Source of the DNA: Ascoidea rubescens DSM 1968
Lineage: Eukaryota; Ascomycota; Saccharomycetes; Ascoideales; Ascoideaceae
Reading direction: 5' to 3'
DNA length: 64,000 bases
NCBI RefSeq assembly: GCF_001661345.1
Contig: NW_017962913.1
Span: 315,428 to 379,427, forward strand
The translations under genes were made by a program, and so were the position numbers. The notes beneath the pieces are model-generated. The model was not told where the DNA came from, did not search any database, and saw only the letters and a list, made by a program, of their open reading frames with translations. Position 1 is the stretch's first letter; each line of letters starts with the position of its first letter. Positions 44,063-52,400 of this stretch are shown one piece after another.

Positions 44063-44201
44063 GCAAAGATGCTCTGTTTCTACGGGGCAGACGCGCTGTC
44101 TTCCAGAGCCCAGCCGAATACGTCCCGTTTTCTGCAGGTGCAGTGACACTTTTTTTTTGCTTCTTGATCTAAAAAAGTGCACAAATTGGTGAAATTTTTC
44201 C

Positions 44202-44208
44202 TATAAAA
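44202..44208 (+). promoter_or_regulatory. TATA element for CPA1
   Basis: TATAAAA about 113 bases before the leader peptide ATG, followed by a CT-rich stretch typical of yeast start-site regions. Confidence 0.6.
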
Positions 44209-44320
44209 GAGTCATCCTGAGGTGGAATTGCTTCTTCTCCAACTCTTATCATAAAAAAACAGCCATTTCTTCTTCTTTGGCTTCTTCCTCTTCCTCTTCT
44301 TCTTCACCATAGGATTTCTT

Positions 44321-44646
44321 ATGAAAATCTTCACAAATCAAGTTACTGACGTACGTTATTTGCCATATATAAGACTTGGATCTCTTCTTGGGTTTATTTT
44401 GCTTTTTTGCTTTTTTGCTTTTTTATTTTTCATTTTTTTTCTTGTTTTATTGTATTATATTCGTTTACAAATATTTTTCGAATTTTCAACTAACTTTCTA
44501 ATTTTCATTCTCATCTCCAATTTCAATTTCAATTTCAATTTCATTTGCATTTGCATTTGCATTTTTTCTTTTGAATTTTTTTTTTTTGATTTCTATTCTT
44601 GCAGGATTATATTTCAGACCACGTTTGGAAAGCCTTATCACCATGA
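44321..44646 (+). CDS. Arginine attenuator peptide uORF of CPA1, split by an intron
   Basis: Exon 2 (44605-44646) reads [13 protein letters not shown] then TGA, the conserved core of the fungal arginine attenuator peptide (Neurospora arg-2 TSQDYLSDHLWRALNA; S. cerevisiae CQDYISDHIWK). Exon 1 starts at the ATG at 44321 ([10 protein letters not shown] if the donor is GTACGT at 44351). The peptide would be 23 residues. With the weaker donor GTTACT at 44342 it would be 20 residues and read FTNQ directly before DYISDH, which aligns better with known peptides. Both keep the frame. The nascent peptide stalls ribosomes at its stop when arginine is high, lowering CPA1 translation. The TGA overlaps the CPA1 ATG by two bases (ATGA). 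Confidence 0.85.
44351..44604 (+). other. Intron inside the CPA1 leader peptide
   Basis: Donor GTACGT (as in APS3 and GDI1), branch-like AACTAAC at 44488-44494, and acceptor TGCAG ending at 44604. The acceptor is the first AG after the branch site, 110 bases downstream, despite the distance. The stretch between is pyrimidine-rich with AATTTC and ATTTGC hexamer repeats. A GTTACT at 44342 is a possible alternative donor. Confidence 0.85.
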
Positions 44647-45977
44647 TTGGAAAATACTTGTTCAATTCTGCCTTTAAAACAAATTTATATTCAAAATCTT
44701 CGCTTTTGACTTTATCCAATAACATTTCAAAAAAATCAATATCTCGTAATTTAGCCTTCTCATCAAATAGCAGCAGCAGCTTAGATAGAGCAACTTTCAC
44801 AATTAAAAACGGTCCAATTTTCAATGGTTTCTCTTTCGGCGCAAATAAAAACATCAGTGGTGAAGCTGTCTTTACCACCTCTTTAGTTGGTTATCCAGAA
44901 TCAATGACTGATCCTTCTTACAAAGGCCAAATTTTGGTCTTCACCCAACCCTTGATCGGTAATTATGGCGTTCCATCTCCACAAATCAAAGATGAATATG
45001 GCTTAATTAAATACTTTGAGAGCCCCAAAATCGAGTGTATTGGCATTGTTGTCGCTGATGTCTCATTAAGATACTCCCACTGGAATGCTATCCAATCTTT
45101 GAGCGAATGGTGTAAAAGTGAGGGTGTTGCCGCTATAACTGGCGTTGATACAAGGGCCATTGTCACACATCTTAGAGAAGTTGGTTCATCATTAGGTAAA
45201 ATTTCAATTGGTGAAGAATATGATGCCGATGAAGATGAGGCCTTTATCGATCCTGGCTCAATCAACTTGGTCCATAAAGTATCAACCAAAGCTCCATTTT
45301 ATGTTCCTTCTCCTACAAACAAATACCACGTTGCTGTCATTGATTGTGGGGTAAAAGAAAATATCCTAAGATCCTTAGTCTCAAGAGGTGCTTCAATTAC
45401 TGTTTTCCCCTACGACTACCCAATCCAAAACATTGCCAATAACTTTGATGGTATCTTCATCTCAAATGGTCCTGGTGATCCAACCCATTGCTCCACCACT
45501 GTTCACAATTTAAAAACTTTAATGGAGTCGGATTACAATGCTCCAATTTTCGGTATATGCTTGGGCCACCAGCTATTAGCCTTGGCCTCTGATGCCAAAA
45601 CCATTAAATTGAAATACGGTAACAGAGCACACAATATTCCTGCTTTGGATCTCACTACTGGTAAATGCCATATAACTTCTCAAAACCACGGTTACGCTGT
45701 TGATGCTTCAACTCTACCTTCCTACTTCAAGCCTTATTTCATCAACTTGAACGATCAAAGTAATGAAGGTATGATTCATGTTTCCAAACCAATTTTCTCA
45801 ACTCAATTCCATCCAGAAGCCAAAGGTGGTCCATTAGACTCCTCGTTCTTGTTTGACAAATATTTCGGCTTGATTGACGAATACAAACTCAACCAATCCA
45901 AGATCAATGGTTCGGCCCCAAGAATTCAGACCAGTGATACTTTAGTCAGTGTCTTCCCCAAAGAACGTATTCAATAA
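44643..45977 (+). CDS. CPA1: Carbamoyl-phosphate synthase, small (glutaminase) subunit
   Basis: The 444-residue protein is the arginine-specific glutamine amidotransferase subunit, which hydrolyses glutamine and passes ammonia to the large subunit Cpa2. The small-subunit N domain starts near residue 50 ([18 protein letters not shown]) and the class I amidotransferase domain has the nucleophile in FGICLGHQ (Cys306) and the His-Glu pair in QFHPEA. The first 48 residues are basic, Ser-rich and free of acidic residues, a typical mitochondrial presequence; S. cerevisiae Cpa1 is cytosolic, whereas many filamentous fungi import theirs. The start at 44643 is fixed by the spliced mRNA: upstream in-frame codons lie in the leader peptide exon or the intron and none is ATG. 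Confidence 0.96.
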   Translation: MIGKYLFNSAFKTNLYSKSSLLTLSNNISKKSISRNLAFSSNSSSSLDRATFTIKNGPIFNGFSFGANKNISGEAVFTTSLVGYPESMTDPSYKGQILVFTQPLIGNYGVPSPQIKDEYGLIKYFESPKIECIGIVVADVSLRYSHWNAIQSLSEWCKSEGVAAITGVDTRAIVTHLREVGSSLGKISIGEEYDADEDEAFIDPGSINLVHKVSTKAPFYVPSPTNKYHVAVIDCGVKENILRSLVSRGASITVFPYDYPIQNIANNFDGIFISNGPGDPTHCSTTVHNLKTLMESDYNAPIFGICLGHQLLALASDAKTIKLKYGNRAHNIPALDLTTGKCHITSQNHGYAVDASTLPSYFKPYFINLNDQSNEGMIHVSKPIFSTQFHPEAKGGPLDSSFLFDKYFGLIDEYKLNQSKINGSAPRIQTSDTLVSVFPKERIQ

Positions 45978-46487
45978 TTTGTTGAATCAAATTTTCTATT
46001 ATATTGTCTCATACTATTTTTTTCAATAAACAATACTTTTACTTGAGCTGTACATAAACATGTAAGACGACGTTACCCTTTCTGCTGAGATATGGGTCTT
46101 GAGAGTCTCTTCGGAGTCTACCCTCGCTAAGATGGGTAACGTGACGTCTGGAAAGCTCGTTTCCCCTTGGAAATAAGCCATACTTGCTACTCTAGTCTTA
46201 CAGTCTGTTCCTTTTATGCTCCTAATTACTTTCTTGTTCTTATCCCCAGGAAATAAGGATATGTACAAACAAGTAATCTATATGCTAGCTGAATTTTTGA
46301 TCACGTGCGCCAGATCCCAACAATAGGTAAGGTTCAAGCCATGCAAATAAGCCAAAATAATGGTCGTGGTTCAGATTAGTAATGGTAGTAATGGAACCAG
46401 CTATCTACTGCTCATCCACTGCTTTTTGATGCTATTCTTCAGATACTCTTTGGCTCTTTCTTTAGCTGCAATTCACTCCACAGCAAC
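45978..46487 (+). promoter_or_regulatory. MAG1 upstream region
   Basis: Tandem gap between CPA1 and MAG1. It contains a 9-bp inverted repeat (46070-46142), a TGACGTC at 46142-46148 (CRE/ATF type) and a CACGTG at 46302-46307. A minus-strand 52-codon frame from an ATG at 46181 spans the repeat and has no family resemblance. Confidence 0.5.
46070..46142. repeat. Inverted repeat of a Reb1-like sequence
   Basis: ACGTTACCC at 46070-46078 faces GGGTAACGT at 46134-46142, a perfect 9-bp inverted repeat with a 55-base spacer. The same 8-mer CGTTACCC occurs in two other promoters of this window, so paired factor sites are more likely than an RNA hairpin. Confidence 0.75.
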
Positions 46488-47591
46488 ATGGTGGTGGCTG
46501 TTTCGCTAAGACAAACCAGGTCCATGACCAGGAAGCTTTCCACTCAAGTCCTCTCCATGGAATCAAGGGCCTTGGGTGCCTCAGCATCTGAAGAAACCTC
46601 TCCATCAGCAACAAAAAAAATCCACAAAACCTCATCAGTAATCAAAAAGAAAGTCACTGTGAAGAAATCAAAAACCACCACTAAAAAAACTCAAACTAAA
46701 TCAATTGATAAAGATACAATTATACTTGAACTTATAAACAATCCCAAGCTTCCGGATTCTTTTTTGCAACCCCATGATACATCATTTGTCACTGGTCTTG
46801 ATTTCATTTTATCAAAGGACCCCTTGTTATACAATGTCATTGCCCACAATAGATTTGATTTGTTTTTCAAAGAAAATCTAGAATTCCATAATAAACCTGA
46901 TAATGAAAGATTACAGTATTATTATGAAAATTTAGCAAGCAGCATAATTTCTCAACAGGTTTCCGGCGCTGCTGCACAATCAATAAAGACTAAAATCTGT
47001 CATAAAGTGCATCAATTTCATAATCACGATAACATTAATATTAATACTAATGGTAATATTATTATACAATTTCCTTTTCCAAATGAAATCTCTGTTTTAT
47101 CTGATGAATTTTTAAGAGAATGCGGTTTATCTTATCGAAAGGCTCAATATATCAAATGCTTATCCAATTCATTCCTAGACAATTCTTTATCTCTCGATTT
47201 ATTCGAAAATTCAGATGACCAATTAATCATCGAAAGATTGACTCGAGTTAAGGGTCTAGGAATTTGGTCTGCAAAAATGTTCTTGACTTTTGGTCTAAAA
47301 AAACTAGATATATTCGCTGAAGATGATTTAGGTGTAGCTAGAGGTTTACTGAAATATATATTTTATAGACCTGACTTACTATCTCAATCAAAAACTTTAG
47401 TTAACGAAAACTACAAAACACAAAATAAAAAAATAAAAAAATCAAAATGGGGCAATAAAAAAAGAGATTGGTTACCGATTGAAGAAATTTATATGGACCA
47501 AATAGCCAAACAATTCTCCCCATATAGAACAATCTTTATGCTATTAATGTGGAGATTGTCCAGTACAAAAATTGAAGCTTTAGAAAAATAA
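46488..47591 (+). CDS. MAG1: 3-methyladenine DNA glycosylase
   Basis: The 367-residue protein is an HhH-GPD base-excision repair glycosylase of the AlkA/Mag1 type that removes alkylated purines. Family marks are YYENLASSIISQQVSGAAAQSIKTKI, LRECGLSYRKAQYIKCL, the hairpin LTRVKGLGIWSAKMFL, and the catalytic Asp region FAEDDLGVARG (about Asp280), then the final SPYRTIFMLLMWRLS. A Lys/Thr/Ser-rich N-terminal extension of about 70 residues probably carries the nuclear signal. Two short inserts (Asn/Ile-rich near 185 and Lys-rich near 310) account for its length above the 296 residues of S. cerevisiae Mag1. A CTG codon at GL[CTG]KY stands where relatives tend to have Ser or Ala. Confidence 0.9.
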   Translation: MVVAVSLRQTRSMTRKLSTQVLSMESRALGASASEETSPSATKKIHKTSSVIKKKVTVKKSKTTTKKTQTKSIDKDTIILELINNPKLPDSFLQPHDTSFVTGLDFILSKDPLLYNVIAHNRFDLFFKENLEFHNKPDNERLQYYYENLASSIISQQVSGAAAQSIKTKICHKVHQFHNHDNININTNGNIIIQFPFPNEISVLSDEFLRECGLSYRKAQYIKCLSNSFLDNSLSLDLFENSDDQLIIERLTRVKGLGIWSAKMFLTFGLKKLDIFAEDDLGVARGLLKYIFYRPDLLSQSKTLVNENYKTQNKKIKKSKWGNKKRDWLPIEEIYMDQIAKQFSPYRTIFMLLMWRLSSTKIEALEK

Positions 47592-47945
47592 ACTCAGAAA
47601 AAAAATGAAATGAAAACTAAGTATTAAGAAAACTATGAAAAAATTTGAGTTAAAAAAAACTTAAGGAAATATACTATAAAAATAGAAAGTTTTCTAGAAA
47701 AAAAAATACAAAATAACCAACTGGTTGAAATAATATCCGATTAAAAATTTCAACCCTTTAAAATCCAATTTTATATTTGGAATTAATAGAAACATAAAAA
47801 AACCGACACCATTAATTACACTACCACAATGTCCACAATATTACTTATTATTTTCATGAATATTTATCATTTTAGCCTTTGCTATTTTTTTATTTTATTT
47901 TATTATTTTAATCTTTTAAGATCTTGTTTGAATTTAATAATTTTT
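47592..47945. other. AT-rich gap between convergent MAG1 and FIG1-like genes
   Basis: The 354 bases are very AT-rich with A-runs then T-runs, as expected for facing 3' ends. No gene or special element is seen. Confidence 0.6.
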
Positions 47946-48839
47946 TTAAAATGTTGAATTGAGTATATTGAGAGTTGTATTTCCACCAACTGGACCACCT
48001 AACGAAGGACCACCAAAATCCTTTTCAATAGATCGAGATGTTTCATGGGCCACTTTACCCTTTATAGCTAAAAATCCTAATGCGAAACAAGAAACTAATA
48101 AAAGAGCAACACCAAACCAAATTAAAACTCTCGCAGAGACACCAGCATTAGTTTCTAAACCAAAATAATCGTCTTCCATTGAAGCCATTAAAATTTTACC
48201 AGTTAATACATTGGTTTCTTGCCAAACAGCCGCTACCAAAGCCAAAGAAAACCCAATGTAACAAATACCTGTTGAAAATTGATACATCTTTGGCTGACTT
48301 GTGGGAGATACAAAGGCAAATAAAACAATTGTAAAAAATGACAATAAGATTGACACTAATAAGATGTAGGGAGTTAAACACTCTTCTCTAAATTTGGTGG
48401 CAGTTAATTGAATGAAATTTAATAAATCTTGATTGGGAGTGCTATCTGGCTCGAAATTTCTATTAATTTCTAATAATCTGGGTTCATTATCACCACAACT
48501 CCATCCACTGGTTGTTTCGTTATTTGAGGCCTTTAAACAAGATGAAAAATATCCAACTCGTACTTCGACTTTAGTGACAGCGTCTGGATAAAATCGAGCA
48601 GTGTTTGAAAAACTATTGTAATTTAATCTTATGACATAAGTGCTACTTGTGCCTGAAGTTATTGATGAACCAATCACTATACATTCAAATATAATATAAA
48701 TCAATAGGAAAAAGACAGCATAATGTCTTGGTCTTATAGAGCTTATTTTCAACTCATTTAAACGTTCAAGCCTGCTGGCTTTGACATTATTATCAGCAAA
48801 CACATTTGTTGGAAATTGACCACCTGGAAATCCCTCCAT
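47946..48839 (-). CDS. FIG1-like four-span membrane protein
   Basis: The 297-residue protein has four membrane segments (about 41-62, 155-180, 190-212 and 235-258). The first extracellular loop contains VGYFSSCLKASN...SGWSCG, the GxFxxC...W-C pattern of the Fig1/claudin-like family. S. cerevisiae Fig1, also near 298 residues, supports calcium influx and membrane fusion during mating. Length, topology and loop motif agree, but the sequence outside the loop is diverged and related Sur7-type proteins share parts of this pattern, so I leave the symbol empty. The cytosolic tail is Gly/Pro-rich. The ATG at 48839 is well placed. Confidence 0.6.
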   Translation of the reverse strand: MEGFPGGQFPTNVFADNNVKASRLERLNELKISSIRPRHYAVFFLLIYIIFECIVIGSSITSGTSSTYVIRLNYNSFSNTARFYPDAVTKVEVRVGYFSSCLKASNNETTSGWSCGDNEPRLLEINRNFEPDSTPNQDLLNFIQLTATKFREECLTPYILLVSILLSFFTIVLFAFVSPTSQPKMYQFSTGICYIGFSLALVAAVWQETNVLTGKILMASMEDDYFGLETNAGVSARVLIWFGVALLLVSCFALGFLAIKGKVAHETSRSIEKDFGGPSLGGPVGGNTTLNILNSTF

Positions 48840-49435
48840 TTATTCTTTATAAGTTGTGACACGAGAGTGTATAAATTGATAAAATAAAAGTTGATTGCGA
48901 TTTAAGAAGTCTTGAAATATATTGATTGCAACTAGGTTTAAAATGCAATATAGTAATATGAAATTTAAAAAAAATAATAGGATGATTTGATATAATCAAA
49001 AAAAAAACTAAAGCTGTGAAATTACTGTAAAAAATTTAGAACACTTGCTACTATCTCGAAACAGATATATTGAATGGAAATTTAACTAAGTTTCTTTTCA
49101 AAAGTTTTGCAACAAGAAAAGATGATATAATATATATATATCGAAGGAGAAGCAAAGTAGAAATCTGTTTATATCACTTCTCAATTGAGATAAAATCAAG
49201 ACCAAATAGTGCCATATAGGGTAGAGCTCTGCCCATTGTTGATGTAAACAGTCAGTGTGTTATTGTTTCGCTGTTTGCTCGCTCTGCTGTTGGGCTCCAG
49301 TTGCACTTAGACCTTGCTCCAGATCAACAGCGACTCAGTTGGTGTTAGTCGAGCTCATGGAGTAAATATCTGAGGATAAATAAACAGCTCTGGCTCTGAT
49401 TATATTGCACCTCGGTGCCACCCACACGGATCTAT
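48840..49435 (-). promoter_or_regulatory. Upstream region of the FIG1-like gene
   Basis: Near the gene it is AT-rich, with a TA run at about 49127-49141 that could serve as TATA. From about 49220 it becomes GC-rich, and this island continues into the last 80 or so codons of NIP100. No pheromone-response element pair (TGAAACA) was noticed. Confidence 0.45.
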
Positions 49436-52400
49436 TTATGTTTTGCCCAATTGGGAGACGGGCTCCAGAGGAAGGGCGACAATCCGCTGTCTTCTGACGT
49501 ACCACAGCTGCATATTAGCGCTGATTCCAGCAAGTTTACATCTGGATACATATGGTCTGTGTCTCCAGTTGCGTGTTTGTGCGTCGACCCCTACTGCTGG
49601 TTGTTCTAGTCCAACTATCCTCAGTCTGTTGACGATGCTGAACAATTCGCTGTAAACAGTGCTTCTCAATCTGCTGTAAATAGAGTCGTCTGTCAAAAAC
49701 AGGTCTGTCAAGGGCATTGTCTTGATTTTCTCTTCCTGGCATTTTTCAGTAATGCTGTCTTCATCTGCGAGCCACTCAAAAGTCTTGCTCACTCCAAATG
49801 TGGAATAACTGTTGGATTTTCCAGAATTCACTTTGGTCAGATTAGTCAAGTAGCCAATAATTGATCTCAAGGAATATATTTCTGAAACCAATTCAATTTT
49901 GTTAATTGTCTTCTTTTCCTGTACCAAATTCAAAAACCTATTGTCTGAGATGTTGTAAAAATTCATTTGATTTCTTGTGTTTAATTTCTCAATGGTGTCT
50001 CTTTGAAGGTTGTTTATCCCAATTAATTTTTTAATATTTTCGTTCATTTGCTTAGAATCTGCATTTAATTTCGTTATTTGGTTTTTCAAATCTTTCATTA
50101 TGACATTGTTTTTCTCTGCTTTAACTAGTTTGCTATTCAAAACTTCCACCTTCAAATTCAATTCATCAATTATTCGAAGCTTTAATTGCTGATCTTGTTT
50201 TAGGGAATCTAATTCTAAACTCAATTTCTTGATCTCATTAATTCTTAGATAATTTCCTTGGTTTTTCTCAAATAAATCAGAAATTTCAATTATCCATTTA
50301 GCTGGTTTCTTATCTAAAACAAATATATTTTCATTCAATGTTAAACTATTCTCAACATTTAACTTAACTTTCTCTAATCCCTCACTCAAGTCACTAACCA
50401 TTTTAATTGCATTATTAAAAACTTGAAATTTGGAAGTTGTCTTTGATATCTGAAATAAATGATAAATGTTCTCGATATTAAAATTTAATTCAAATGAGTT
50501 ACACTCTATTTCCAATTTTTTAGTTATTCCAAAAATTTCTTCCCACAAATTATTTATCATGCTATAGAACCCAACAAAATTGTCATAATTTATTGGATTT
50601 TTAATAAATTCTTTATTATTTGGTATCATATTACCCTGAATATTATTTTCTAAATCATCTATCAATGTTTGAAATGCTTGCATTGATTTCAATAAAGTCA
50701 AATTAATAAATTCAATCAAGTTTTTTATCAACATTTTATCTCCGCTGTTAATCATCAATTTCAAGTTTTCATTTGATTTATTAGCATTAAAATCACTATT
50801 ACTATTTTTCTCAAGTGAGTTTAAAAACTTATTATTCAAAAGTTCTTTAATTAAAATGGAATTTTGTTTTGTGATCTTAATCAAAATTTTGAATAAATCC
50901 AAATAATATATCAAATCTTGTCTTTGTTTAAAATTAAATGAACAATTATTTTCATAATAATAAATAATATTAAGATTATCGTTTAATTTTTTATTTGAAA
51001 ACTCTATGCCATTAGTTTTACTTATTATATCCTTATCTTCACCTGTATTGCTATTTATTTCGGAACAAATCTCTAATTCTGATTGGCTATCACTAATATC
51101 AAAATCAATTATTCTATTTTTTTTAAGAATATCCTTCCATATCCTTTCTTTGATTTCAAGAATAATACCACTCATATTTTGATTAATTTCAAAATTAATC
51201 AAGTCTTTTAGTATTCCTAAAAATTTTATTTCTAAATCCTTTGATAAAATCATTAAAAGTTCTCCATAATGAATTTTGTTATCAAAGAAATCTGTATTAT
51301 TTTTCAATTCAACTGATATTTTCTTGAAGAACAATGATAATAAATAGAAATCTTTAATAAACGATAACAATGAGGCCTTTGAGTATTCAGTTGAGGTTAA
51401 TTCATTTGTATTTTTATAAATATATTCAGAAATATAATAACTTAATTTAAAGAGTTTTTGGAATTTCAAAAAACAATTAAATTCAACATTGATCTTAGAA
51501 AATGATTGATAAAATAAATCATCCTTTTTAATTGTTTTAGAAAAATTATCAGAAGACATTAAATTATTTAAGTCTTTAAAATATTCTAAATCAAACTGTA
51601 AAATATCATTCAAGGCTGTTAATTTATTGTTTTCCTTTTGAGATCTCAAAAGATTTGATTTATAATCTGATAGTTGAGATTTGAAATTATTAAAATAAGT
51701 ATTATCTTCATCAAGAGAGATATCATTTTTAATGTTTTTAGAATTGTTATTATTATTTTCATTTATTGGATTATCATTGTTAGTTAATAAAATTGATAAA
51801 TCTTTAACATCTGATTCATATTTTTGTTTCTGTTTTATAATAATTTCGGACATGAAATTATTTTTTCTTTCTACTTCTAATAGTTTAAGTTTATTAGTTT
51901 CTAATTGGTTATTCAATTTAGTTATGTCATCTCTTAATTCTCTTTCAGATACATTATGCATTTCTTCTATATCTTCAGCCAAATTTTTTAAATCCTCCAA
52001 TTCTTCAACGTCTTTTATTAATTTTTTATTTTTCTCTTCTAGAACAAAATTTTTCTCCGTTAGACTTTCAATTAATTTTATTGAATCAAGAGAAGAATCT
52101 AATTGAGATTGTAGGTTTGAAATTTGAGATTTTGATTTATTTAAATCGTTTGATAGTGATTGAATCTTTTTTTGAGAGTCATTATAATCAGATAATTGAT
52201 TTGATAAATCAGTTATCTTTTGATTTAGAACTGATTCGTTTTCTTGGGATACATCTCTTAATTTAATTAGAGCAGTTTCTAGTAGTTTATTTGATTTCAA
52301 TAGATTATCTATTGATAATAATTCATTATTATTTATGTTATCATCGATTAATTGATTATTGATTTGGTCGTCAAGATTTTTGATTAGATTTAATTGGTTT

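Larger units (their letters stand above)
43523..44320. promoter_or_regulatory. Divergent promoter, ATG101 and CPA1
   Basis: This region is a strong GC island from about 43690 to 44140, flanked by AT-rich DNA. It holds a Gcn4 site and a TATA element for CPA1 (listed separately) and a CT-rich leader at 44250-44305. Overlapping frames in the island (Pro/Ser/Ala-rich) have no family resemblance and are rejected as genes. Confidence 0.6.

Noticed and set aside
43688-44146. Overlapping Pro/Ser/Ala-rich frames on both strands upstream of CPA1
   Set aside because: They follow the GC-rich island in several frames at once, have no family resemblance, and cover the region that must hold the CPA1 and ATG101 promoters.
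44571-44642. CPA1 start upstream of 44643
   Set aside because: The extended frame begins at TTG inside the intron and has no ATG; it is removed by splicing.
46023-46268. Minus-strand ORF between CPA1 and MAG1
   Set aside because: It starts at a non-ATG codon; the ATG-initiated part has 52 codons, spans the inverted repeat and resembles no family.
46310-46350. GGTTCAAGCC resembling a tRNA B-box upstream of MAG1
   Set aside because: The T stem does not pair and no matching A-box or cloverleaf was found.
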